64,000 nt of DNA from Alnus glutinosa (lineage: Eukaryota > Streptophyta > Magnoliopsida > Fagales > Betulaceae), in assembly GCF_958979055.1 (NCBI RefSeq), contig NC_084896.1, positions 25,050,501 through 25,114,500 on the forward strand, read 5' to 3'. Below the pieces are notes generated by a model that saw only the letters and a list, made by a program, of their open reading frames with translations, was not told the DNA's origin and did no database searches. Both the position numbers and the translations under genes were made by a program. Shown here piece by piece: positions 12,380 through 22,886 of the stretch; the stretch's first letter is position 1; each line of letters begins with the position of its first letter.

Positions 12380-13692
12380 AATGATTGCTTGCAATATGTA
12401 AATTGTATGGTCCGTGGAGGTACTTTCCTTCTTTTTTTAATATATATATATATATATATATTTTAAATTATTGGTGATGCATGTATGTATTTGACTAACT
12501 ATATTGTGCATATATTGTAAAGGTCATGCTTAGAAAAAAAAATAAAATAAAATAAAATTGTAAAGGTCATGATATTCCCCTTCTCTGTCTAAAGGTGATA
12601 TTATGAGCCAAAATTAAAGTGGTATTAGTTTTTATTACTTTTCTGTATTTTATAAATTAGTTCTTTTGATTGGTATATACAACTCAATCACCTTTACGGA
12701 GTTGAACTAGTGACTCCACCCTCTATGCCTTGTTAATGGTGGAAGGATATGCCATTTTAGTCCAAGGATGATTGTCCAGTATTTTATTACATTTAATCTG
12801 AATTTTCTGTTTGGCTTGAAGAAAGGCAGGAGAAGAAAGGTATCTTTAATTTTTGAAACAATGTGAAGTTGGAATGGTCACTGTAAGCTTCCGTATCCTT
12901 ACCTACGACTTCTTAATCTTTTTATTTGTGCAGAAACGACAATGATGACTGTCTCTTAAATTGATAAATGCCTTAAACCATTTTTGCAGGAAAGGAGGAT
13001 GAAGCAAGTAATTTTTGACTGGTGTGATTACCTCGCTTGAAGAACTTGTGGAGACTGCATTGCAAAGGAGCCACCTGGATAGCTCCGTTTGCATAAAGGA
13101 AATTGGAACTTCATCAGAGGATAAATGAGTGTTCTTAAATGTGTCTCCAAATGCATCAGGCTACTCATCAAAGATGCCAGGTTCCACCTAGGTCTGTTGC
13201 TGCTAGATAGTTTCAGTTTTTCATATCTAGTGATGTGTTTCTGAGGCAACTCTACCAAACAAATGATTCCTTAAATCATACGCAAGACTTATTCATAATA
13301 TCCTATTTAAACATGCATGAGTATCTTTTAACGTGCTTTTATTTAGCTTTGACAAGCTGATCAAGTGATCTCCTGAGAAAGCCAATCTCACCTACTTTAG
13401 ATGAATTAAAGTAAAGCTATTTTAGAAGTCGGGAGAAATTGGAAAACAACTTACCATTTTTTTATTACAATACATGTTACACCCACTCTAATTTCCCTTT
13501 GTGGACAAATAGGCTACTGGAAAGTACAAATAATTAGTTGCCCATCGTAAGTCATTATTCCCAGAACACTAGCTGTAACTTTATTCATATGCTTACAAAA
13601 ACAAATCTTTTGCATATCTCCTTAACACTCCAAAATCCAAACAAGACCTATGCTGTATCCATGAACCATGTTGGATTGATATTGGTCTCCTG
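12380..13692. other. Intergenic between lipase and UGT
   Basis: Holds the lipase 3' untranslated region and AT-rich DNA. There is an (AT)n run at 12441-12461. An acceptor-like TTTTTGCAG at about 12990 precedes a short open frame ending at 13129 (LEELVETALQRSHLDSS...). It is too short to assign and I do not call it a gene. Confidence 0.5.
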
Positions 13693-15129
13693 TTATTGAG
13701 TGGTAGACGTGGAAGTCACAGCAGCACATCTCTTCCTAATCTCATCCACTAATGCTTTAACATTCTGGTCGGATGAGCCACCTTCTGCCACCGCCTCCTT
13801 TGCTGCCCTCTTCCATTTCAATGCATTATGCTTCATCTCCACTGCCTTAGGGCCCACCATTGCGTCCAGCATGCACTTCTCAACCTCATCTCTCAAGATC
13901 AATCTGTTTTCAGCCAGGCCGCGGGATAATCTCAACCCCACTCCAAACACATCCACCAAGAACTTTGCATTAGTAACCTGATCACCCCAATGTGGAAATG
14001 CCACTACCGGCACTCCTAAGGTGAGGGCTTCCATAGAGGAGTTCCAGCCACAGTGGGTTATGAAACATGCAACTGAAGGGTGAGCCAATACCTGTTCTTG
14101 TGGACTCCATTGTATCACCTTGCCTCTATTCCCAACTTTTTCCATGAAACCATCGGGTAGAACATGCAACTTGAAAGGGGCATCTTTTTGAGGTGGTTTC
14201 ATTACCCACAAAAAGGAGGTCCCAGAATTGAAGAGCCCGTAAGCAAGCTCATCCGCTTGTGCTTGTCCTATGTTGGCAGAACTGCCAAAGGAGATGTATA
14301 CTACCGATGCTGGGGGCTTTGAGTTGAGCCACTCAATGCAATCATCAGCTTTCAAGAAGTCGCCGCGGATACTTGTGGTTGGTGCTTTTGGGTTTATGAA
14401 TAAGGGGCCGACAGGTTTGATCATGCAGAGCTTTGACATGTAATTGATGATCTCGGGCTCGAGCTGTTGGAACGTGTCCATCAATATGAAGAATGGTTTC
14501 GATAAGTTCTTGAACTGGCCTAGGATGAGCCTCCCTAAAACCTGAAATGGACTAGAAGGGTGCAAGAAGTCAGGGACTTCATCATATTTTAAAAGAGGCA
14601 TGCAGGGCAGTTGAACATCAATCTTGGGCTCGGTTTCAGATGGGAAAGACGCTAGGTTATGGTAATAGTGATAATAAGCCGAAAAGACTGCACATGACTG
14701 AACCCAGAGGATGGCATTAGGGATGCCAAGTTCGGTGGCAACATCACAAACCCATGGGTCAAAGGGGTTGTTTATAAGACATGAAACTGGACGATCCTCA
14801 TGGGCATGTTTCTTGATTATTTGATGAAGTGCATCCTTTCCAGCAAGCTCAAGCTGAGGCAAGTACTCATCTAGGTCTTTTCGTCTAGGATCGTCCTCTT
14901 CCCAACCATCATCAAAAAAATCAAACCTTATAAAACCATCTCCCACCGGAGTCGCTTGGTCAGTGATGTCATTGGCTTTTCGCATATCTTTTCCAATGGT
15001 TTCGGTTGTAGAGAAAGTGACAAGCATACCCTTGGCAGCGAGTCTCTTGCCTAGTCTGAGCAAGGGGTTAATGTTCCCTTGGGCTGGGAAGGACACCAGA
15101 AGCACATGAGTGGGAGCTGCAGTCGCCAT
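13693..15129 (-). CDS. UGT84-like glucosyltransferase with Asn at the catalytic His position
   Basis: Intronless, 478 residues. The ATG at 15129 is chosen over an upstream in-frame TTG because the paralog at 57102 starts at the matching point. Family 1 UGTs of group L (UGT84) move glucose from UDP-glucose to the carboxylate of phenolic acids in the cytosol, giving 1-O-acyl glucoses. The 44-residue PSPG sugar-donor box spans residues 341-384, with [23 protein letters not shown] and final Gln384, typical for UDP-glucose use. Asp129 in PWVCDVA is the usual partner of the catalytic base. The base itself, His19 in the paralog (AQGHINP), is Asn here (AQGNINP; codon AAC at 15073-15075). The frame is otherwise intact and full length. 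It could be an inactive enzyme, one with altered chemistry, or a young pseudogene. Acceptor substrate cannot be read from sequence. Confidence 0.93.
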   Translation of the reverse strand: MATAAPTHVLLVSFPAQGNINPLLRLGKRLAAKGMLVTFSTTETIGKDMRKANDITDQATPVGDGFIRFDFFDDGWEEDDPRRKDLDEYLPQLELAGKDALHQIIKKHAHEDRPVSCLINNPFDPWVCDVATELGIPNAILWVQSCAVFSAYYHYYHNLASFPSETEPKIDVQLPCMPLLKYDEVPDFLHPSSPFQVLGRLILGQFKNLSKPFFILMDTFQQLEPEIINYMSKLCMIKPVGPLFINPKAPTTSIRGDFLKADDCIEWLNSKPPASVVYISFGSSANIGQAQADELAYGLFNSGTSFLWVMKPPQKDAPFKLHVLPDGFMEKVGNRGKVIQWSPQEQVLAHPSVACFITHCGWNSSMEALTLGVPVVAFPHWGDQVTNAKFLVDVFGVGLRLSRGLAENRLILRDEVEKCMLDAMVGPKAVEMKHNALKWKRAAKEAVAEGGSSDQNVKALVDEIRKRCAAVTSTSTTQ

Positions 15130-15608
15130 TGTGTATCTTAGTGTGGCTGAATTACAGGAAAGCAACTGCAAGGAAAGGAATACCCTTTATCACCTGCGTC
15201 TTGGCACAATGCTCATTTTTCTTAGCAAACCAACCCATTGGCATATATTGTTTGGTGCCTTCATATCGTCGCGTGTCCTTCTTCAAACCACAAATGGTTT
15301 GTTCCTTTTCTACAAAAAGTATTGGCATGCATGTCTCTGGATACCATAAAAGGACTACACGTTTTGTGACCATTATTGGGTATAGATATTGGATCATTGA
15401 TCTTTTATGGCCTACATGAGCATGACAATTATTAGGACTCGATGGATCACCTAATTGCTCACGACCCCCCCCACAATTCTTGCTTTCCTCATAGTGCTAA
15501 CTAATCCCATCTGATTTCTGGCTAAACTCGTCTTCTTTTTGTTTCCCCCAACATAATGGGGCACAATTAGTGAAGCGGATCGAAATAAGAAACAGCAAGT
15601 AGGGACCA

Positions 15609-15616
15609 TTTATATA
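15609..15616 (-). promoter_or_regulatory. Candidate TATA box for the UGT gene
   Basis: The minus strand reads ACTATATAAATGG here. It is the best TATA match upstream of the UGT start but lies about 480 bases away, which would require a long 5' leader. A weaker CAATATATG at about 15241-15250 is an alternative. Confidence 0.3.
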
Positions 15617-15760
15617 GTCACGATGATTTGATCTTTCTCACAAGCACATGCCAGGCCGAAGGCCTCATGGATTGGAGGTTCTTAGCTCCTATCACAAGAG
15701 TGCTGGACAATTAAAGAGTCTTTCCCAACTACTGGGACTTCAGCCATAGAAATCTTAGAG

Positions 15761-16030
15761 CTTGCTGAATTCCTCCCATTACTGACCTAGTTAAAAGTAT
15801 CTTGGCTGAATGAATGCCTGTCGACACTTTGTGTTGACAACTTTCTGTTTTTCGAGCTTCACGTAGGGTTCTTTTGATTCTGCAGCAACGTCTGTTTCTA
15901 GACATTTTGCGTAACTTGGCATTTTATTAAGCATTATGCATTTGGGTGGCATTTTCATTAACTGTTATTTAAGATGGCTACTTCCATGAAAATTGCTGAA
16001 TTCCTCCAATTAGTGACCTAGTTAAAGATG
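15761..16030. repeat. Direct repeat pair of about 37 bp
   Basis: TTGCTGAATTCCTCC-ATTA-TGACCTAGTTAAA occurs near 15762-15797 and again near 15991-16026. No other structure was seen in the 15130-16290 intergenic region except a 22-base T run near 16040. Confidence 0.6.
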
Positions 16031-16292
16031 AGTGGGTATTTTTTTTTTTTTTTTTTTTTTGGTGATGTAACATAAAAGTGAAAATAGCTCTTAGTGTTTT
16101 ATATTTTGATAATAGAATACAAAATATGAGAATCTTTTTTTTTTTTAAATACACGAACCCAATGTTTCTGAGTGGGGGGAGAGGGGGCCTCCAGCTCACA
16201 ACTATCCTATTTCTTGTCAAAAGCATTTTCTCGAGAACCACGTTTCCTTCCCCACCACTTCATCATTTTCCCAATCAAACTCCTTAATCTAA

Positions 16293-17286
16293 GGCCATCT
16301 CCAGTAGTTGGAGTTAAAATAGCTACTCAAAAAGTATCAATCTCTACTTTAATTACTGTTTTTCCTATATTCTCTCCAACAGATTTACTATTTAACTTTC
16401 TACTTACATTTAAATATTATTTTCTATTCTTTTTTTATTATATATTTTTTTATTTTTTTATTCTTCTCATTTTCCCTTTCCGATCTCTCTTTCTTGTTCT
16501 TCCTTTCTCTTTTCGTCTGAATTCTGAAACACATTGAGAGAGAGATCGAGGGATTTAGGGAGAGACCCATGAGAGGAGAGCCGGAGATGGAGAGACCCGA
16601 GAGGCCAAGACTGATCTGAGAGAGAACCGCTGAACTCAACGAACCCAGACGAAACCCATCAACCCGATCCTCCATAAGTCGAGCTCCGGTGGCCTGAGAT
16701 GAGTTCCGGTTGAGCTAGGCGCAGATCCGGCAGAGTCAGAGGTGATTTCCGGGAGAGAACCCCTGAACTCGACGAACCCAGACGAAACCCATCAACCCGA
16801 TCCTTCATGAATCGAGCTCCGGTGGTCTAAGACGAGTTCCGGTTGAGCTAGGCTCGGATCTGGCCGAGTCAGAAGTGATTTTCGGCGACTGGTAAATAGG
16901 TTGATGATTTTTAGTTGAACCCATCTGATTTTGAAGCTTGAATGTGTCTCCCCTGTTTCGGTTATATGTATCACGGCTAAAACTATATTTATGGTTGATT
17001 TTGATGATTTTGGTTGGTTGTTCATGGTCGATTTTGGTTGGTTGCTCCTGATTTTGTTGGTTGTTCATGGCTGGCAGAGAAGGACGGAGAGGGAAAGAGA
17101 AAAAAAATATTAATAAAAAAAGTGTAAACAGATGAATAGTGAATAGTGAATAGTCAGTGTTAGCTATTCACTGTTCACTGTTAAGGAAAAAAGTTTAAAG
17201 AAACTATTCTGCTGGATTGAAAAAAATAGCAAAAAAAGTCAAATTTAACCATTCTGGTTAAAATAGCACATCTGTTGGAGATGCTC
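16293..17286. mobile_element. PIF/Harbinger-like non-autonomous element with TAA target duplication
   Basis: The left end reads GGCCATCTCCAGTAGTTGGA and the right end, on the other strand, GAGCATCTCCAACAGATGTG. Both are flanked by TAA (16290-16292 and 17287-17289), the TWA target duplication of PIF/Harbinger. No transposase frame is present. Inside, a 133-bp unit is tandemly duplicated (16620-16752 and 16753-16885, each starting GAGAGAAC). It is richer in C+G than the flanks and may be a captured gene leader. Confidence 0.75.
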
Positions 17287-17572
17287 TAAAGACAGATGGA
17301 TTTGCCATAGTTGCTGCAGCTCACTTCAATCCCAGTCAAAGGTGGACGTACGGATTAGCTTTTCCTGCGATTTCTTCATCGGGTTCGGTTTTTGGATGGT
17401 ATTAAGAAATATACATGGGATGGGAAATTTGATTAGACAAAAAGAAAGCAAGATTTGAAGGATTGAAACTTTTCCAATCCCATCTCCGGGCCGGCGGGCC
17501 CCCTCCCCTCCAAATTCTGGCTAATTGAAATTCTGAATTTATATATATATATATATATATTTCATTTGAAAA

Positions 17573-17760
17573 AGAGAAATGCCACATTTTGATCCCAAAT
17601 TTTTCTTTAAAAGTGGGTCCTTAAGTGAATGATGTATCATCATCCCATGATATGGTAACACATTTTCCAAAACAATAGATCTCATGGGATAATGACACAT
17701 CATTTGGGAACAAACCTTTTAATTTTAATTTTTTTTTTGTGGAAAATGTAGCATTTCTTA
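17573..17760. mobile_element. Foldback MITE
   Basis: The left arm (AGAAATGCCACATTTTGATC-CCAAA) and right arm (reverse complement AGAAATGCTACATTTTCCAC) pair, and both contain ATGATGTRTCAT and CCCATGA words further in. About 190 bp, non-coding. Target duplication not resolved. Confidence 0.6.
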
Positions 17761-18020
17761 AACTAGAAATCATATTTTTATTCAACTTTTCTGATGTGAC
17801 ACTGTCAAACAACCATTGAATCATGATCTTTTCATTTAACTCGTTTTCTCCCAATTTCTTGCTATTCCCTCTCATGTAGCTGACCAATTTTATTTTATTT
17901 TATTATTATTATTTTTTTTTTCAGCTTGATGTACTATGAAAACGGTTGTGTTGAAAAAGAAATGCTACACATTCTTACTTCCTCGCGTGGCAATGAAAAT
18001 TATCATTAGATAAAAAATTC

Positions 18021-19523
18021 AATAGTAGGCAATGAAAATCATCATTGGATAAAAACTTTAATGGTAATTCATTTAAAATTTAATAGTGATTTTTACAGTC
18101 ACGTCAAAAAGTATAAAAATGAGAGTGTTTGTAGTATTCATCGTGTCGAAAAGTTCATCCCTACGGGATGAAGCTAGCCTCACTGTTAAAAAAAATAGAC
18201 AATCCAAGGCGGAGGGAAAGGGGGTCGAGAGGGGTCAAATCCTCAACTCCAAATTTTTTTCTAACCCATTAGATTGAATTCATCCGGATGCCCTAGTTGC
18301 TCACCATTGTCTACTCGTTTAAATAACACAAAACGACCCGTTTGAATAAAGATGAGAGTGAGACCAACCAGATATATATTTATATATATATTTTATGTAC
18401 AACCTTCAATTGTTTGCTTTGTTGGTGTTCTATACATCACAACTTTGATTCTCATTTCACAAGTACATGTGATTGTGAGTCTAACAATTCTTTCTTAAAG
18501 CATTTGCAGCCATAAGATCTAAAATATTTAATTAAATTTTTATTTTCTTTTATATATATATATATATATATATTATTTTCTTGCCAATATGACCTTTTGG
18601 AGAGGGAAAGAGAAGAGATAATATATTAAAGAAATGATCTACTATGCTGTAATGAACAACAATCTTTTGCTATTCATTATTTACTGTATCACCAAATGTA
18701 TTTTAGCTGGCCTTTAGCTAATTTGTTTAAGGTGAAAAATAGATAATATTAACTTAATTTAGCTAACATGTGTATTTTACCTAAACTGCTGAAGATGCTG
18801 TAAAATAAATTATCGTTAGGCACTTAGGCTTGAGCTAATATTAGCTACATGCACTCGGTGTTTTAGACAGCTAGGACAACTAAATAAATTATCGTTAGGT
18901 GTGATAAAATAATTTTGAATTTATATTTATATATTTTAAATAATAATTAAATTTTGTTGATCGGTTTATTTATTTATTTAATTATATTCTTTAATAGTTT
19001 GAATTATTTTTATTCAACTTTATTTTTTAATCTTGATTCAGTTGAACTAAAATTATGCTCCATGCACCACTTGGACAATCTCAATGCAGGCGGCTTGGCT
19101 AAACAAAGCTTGCTTAGTGCATATGCGTCGGTAGATTTAATTTCGTAATATGAACACAATATTTACATTAAAGCGACTCGGCTGTGGGTCATCCAATCAG
19201 TGGTGTACCATTAATCTTAATGGCGACGAAAGAAAGATGAAGGCAAGAAAAGATTGATTCAAAAAGAATAAAAATGAGAGTGTTTGTAGTATTCATCGTG
19301 TTGAAGAGTTCATCCTTATGGGATGGAGTTGGCCTCACTGTTAAAAAGGCTGAACAATCTAGGGCGGAGGGAAAGGAGGTCGAGAGGGGTCAGATCCTCA
19401 ACTCCAAAAATTCTCCTCATCCATTAGATCGAATTCATCTGGATGCCCTAGTTGCTCACTCTCGTCTACTCATTTAAATAACACAAAATGGTCCGTTTAA
19501 ATAAAGATGAGAGTGAGACCAAT

Positions 19524-19566
<43 letters not shown>

Positions 19567-20620
19567 TAATTCATTTTTTATGTACAACCTTCAATTGTTT
19601 GCTTTGTTGCTGTTCTATATATACATCACAACTTTGATTCTCATTTCACAAGTACTTGTGATTGTGAGTCTATAACTATTCTTTCTCCAAGCATTTGCAG
19701 CCATAAGATCTAAAATATCTAATTAAATTTTTATTTTCTTATATATATATATTTATTATGTTTTGGCCAATATGACCTTTTGGAGAGGGAAAGAGAAGAG
19801 ATAATATATTAAAGAAATGATCTACTATGCTATAATGAACAACAATCTTTTGCTATTCATTATTCACTGTATCACCAAATGTAGTTTAGCTAGCCCTTAA
19901 CTAATCTGTTTGAGATGAAAAAATAGGCAATATTAACTAAATTTAGCTAATAAGGGAATTTTGCCTAATCTGTTGAAGATGCTGTAAAAGAAATTATTGT
20001 TAGGCTTGACCTAATATTAGCTGCACTTGGTGTTTTAGACGGCTAGGACAACTAAATAAATTATCGCTAGGTGTGATAAAATAAATTTGTATTTAATAGA
20101 AGGCAATGAAAATCATCATTGGATAAAAGATTTTAATGGTAATTCATTTAAAATTCAATAGTGATTTGTACAGTCACGTCAAAAAGTATAAAAATGAGAG
20201 TGTTTGTAGTATTCATCGTGTCGAAGAGTTCATCTCTATGGGATGGAGCTAGCCACACTGTTAAAAAGACTGGACAATCCAGGGTAGAGGGAGAGGGGGT
20301 CGAGAGGGGTTAAATCCTCAACTCCAAAAACTTTCCTTACCCATTAGATCGAATTCATCTGGATGCCCTAGTTGCTCACCCTCGTCTACTCGTTTAAATA
20401 ACACAAAACGGTTCGTTTAAATAAAGATGAGATTGAGACCAACCAAATATTTTATTTTATTTTATTTTTATGTACAAGCTTCAATTGTTTGCTTTGTTGG
20501 CATTCTATACATCACAACTTTGATTCTCACTTCAGAAGTACCTGTGATTGTGAGTTTATAACAATTCTTTCTTGAAGCATTGGCAGTCGTAAGATTTAAA
20601 GTATCTAATTAAATTTTTTT

Positions 20621-20658
<38 letters not shown>

Positions 20659-21526
20659 TTCTTGCCAATATATATGACCTTTTGGAGAGGGAAAGAGAAG
20701 AAAGTATATTAAAGAAATGATTTGCAGTGCTATAATGAATAAAAATATTTTGCTATTCATTATTCACAATATCACCAAATGTATTTTAGCTAGCATTTAG
20801 CTAATTTGTATGAGGTGAAAAATAGGGTAATATTAACTAAATTTAGCTAACATGGGCATTTTACCCAATCTGCTAAAGATGCTGTAAACTAAATTACCGT
20901 TAGGCTTGATCTAATATTAGCTTCACTTGGTGTTTTAGACGGCTAGGACAACTAAATATATTATCGTTAGGTGTGATAAAATAAATTTAAATTTAATAGT
21001 AGGCAATGAAAATCATCATTGGATAAAAAAATTAATGGTAATTCATTTAAAATTCAATGGTGATTCTTATAGTCACGTCAAAAAGTATAAAAATAAGAAT
21101 GTTTGTAGTATTCAACGTGTCGAAGAGTTCATCCCTAAGGGATGGAGCTGGCCTCACTGTTAAAAAGATTGGACAATCCAAGGCAAAGGGAAAGGAAGTC
21201 GAGACGGGTCAAATCCTCAACTCCAAAAATTTTCCTTACCCATTAGATCGAATTCATCTGGATGCCTTAGATGCTCACCCTCGCCTACTCGTTTAAATAA
21301 AGCAAAACGGTATGTTTAAATAAAGATGACATTGAGACCAACTAGATATTTTATTATTATTATTATTATTTAATGTACAACCTTCAATTGTTTGCTTTGT
21401 GGGCGTTCTATACATCGCAACTTTATTTCTCATTTCACAAGTACTTATAATTGTGAGTCTATAACAATTCTTTCTTAAAACATTTGCAGCCATAAGATCT
21501 AAAATATCTAAGTAAATTTTTATTTT

Positions 21527-21561
<35 letters not shown>

Positions 21562-22017
21562 TATTTTCTTGCCAATATGACCTTTTGGAGAGGGAAAGAG
21601 AGGATAGAATATATTAAAGAAATGATCTATTGTGCTATAATGAACAACAATCTTTTGCTATTCATTGTTCACTGTATTACCAAATGTATTTTAACTAGCC
21701 TTTAGCTATTCTGTTTGAGGTGAAAAATAGGTAATATTAACTAAATTTAGCAAACATGGACATTTTACCTAATTTGCTGAAGATGCTGTAAAATAAATTA
21801 TCGTTAGGCTTGATCTAATATTAGCTACACTTGGTGTTTAGACGGCTAGGACAACTAAATAAATTATCGTTAGGTGTGATAAAATAAATTTGAATTTAAA
21901 AGTAGGCAATGAAAATCATCATTGGATAAAAAAATTTAATGGTAATTCATTTAAAATTTAATGGTGATTTTTACAATCACGACAAAAAGTATAAAAATGA
22001 GAGTGTTTGTAATATTC
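18021..22017. repeat. Tandem array of 0.9-kb units, left part (units 1-5)
   Basis: Unit starts (AATAGTAGGCAATGAAAATC) lie at about 18021, 20095, 20995 and 21899. Unit 2 (19263-20094) lacks the first part. Units 3 and 4 are 900 and 904 bp. Each has the same order: GGCAATGAAAATCATCATTGG, then GAGTGTTTGTAGTATTCATC, a block ending in CGTCTACTCGTTTAAATAA, an AT microsatellite, a MITE, and GGCTAGGACAACTAAATAAA. Unit 1 carries an extra tail (18913-19262) found again after unit 6. Short open frames in the units shift from copy to copy and are not genes. Unit 5 is cut at 22017 by an LTR retrotransposon and resumes at 36897. Confidence 0.88.
18499..18800. mobile_element. PIF-like MITE inside the array unit (first of six copies)
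   Basis: The 302-bp segment starts AGCATTTGCAGCCATAAGAT and ends with the reverse complement of CAGCATCTTCAGCAG. It is flanked by TAA on both sides (18496-18498 and 18801-18803). Matching copies lie at about 19690-19984, 20576-20884, 21479-21788, 37257-37543 and 38114-38402. All sit at the same place in the unit, so the MITE was present before the unit was duplicated. An (AT)n run of differing length lies near the left end of most copies. Confidence 0.7.
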
Positions 22018-22405
22018 TGTTATGGGTTTTTCTTATTTGGATATGGATTCAGGGATATTATAGCCAAACAAAAGTAGAATTGGTAAAGATTCAAGGAAGA
22101 ATATAAAGATTATAGATGGATAATGCATTAATAGCTAAGAGCACTTTGAGAGGCTCAATCTCTCCTCTGCACTCTGAGAGGCCTAGACTCTTCCAGGCAC
22201 TTCTAGAGGCCTAATCTCTCTAAGAAATAACCAGTTACAGTATTCTTCTTCTTTCTTCTTCTCTACCTCCTACCCGTTGCCTCCCCCTTAAATAATCTAT
22301 TCTGTTAGAGAATATGTTAACATAATTGTACACCTTAATATCTTCTAAAATACCCCCATTTCCTCTTATGGGCCCAGAAGCCCATTAAAGGCCATATCCC
22401 TTACA
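22018..22405 (-). repeat. Left LTR of the outer element (3' LTR)
   Basis: 388 bp from TGTTATGGG to CCTTACA. Compared with the right LTR it keeps a segment of about 72 bp (near 22092-22165, including GAGAGGCTCAATCTCTCC) that the right copy has lost. Confidence 0.88.
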
Positions 22406-22886
22406 TTTTCTCCCCCTTAAGCACACCTTGCCCGCAAGGTGTGTTGGCAAAGTAGATGACCCTTAAAACACAATATTACAAAAACCCAAATAAATTGCAG
22501 CCCAATTAAAGCTATCCGACAATCTTACAAAAGGTCCACTGCTCCAGCTAGTCTCCCAACGTATAACTTTTTTTTTTTTTTTCAACTTCCATGTTTGCCT
22601 CGGGATTCTCAACGTCAGATGGCTCCGCATGATTCATACATGGACACTGGACAACTTGCAACACTTCGCCTTCCTCATGTTTCTTCACGTCATTCACACT
22701 TGGCCTTCCTCACATTTCTACACTTCATCAGCACCGTTCCTTTGGTGATATAGGCATCTTGCTTCATACCCAGAACAATGGAAACATCTCACCCTCCCTC
22801 CATTAATGCATCAGGACTCGTCACGTAATTTAATTTTTTATTTTATTTTATTATTATTATTTTTTTACAGTTCTTTTCACCCAAAG
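22406..22886 (-). other. 3' internal remnant of the outer element
   Basis: Begins on the minus-strand side with the purine tract and a CACCTTGC...GCAAGGTGTG inverted repeat (22425-22443). The rest is non-coding, with a short AC-rich block in which TTGGCCTTCCTCAC-like words recur. The last five bases (CAAAG, 22882-22886) are the target duplication of the SIRE-type insertion. Confidence 0.7.

Noticed and set aside
12990..13129. Possible terminal exon downstream of the lipase
   Set aside because: Only about 36 codons, no homology recognised, and the lipase already has its own stop at 12379.
15130..15171. Fourteen extra N-terminal codons on the first UGT
   Set aside because: They begin at a TTG, not ATG, and the paralog starts at the position matching 15129.
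18086..21296. Similar short frames in each array unit (for example starting MRVFVVFI)
   Set aside because: They vary in start, length and frame among units, with Ks-like changes spread evenly, and have no known domain. They reflect the DNA repeat.
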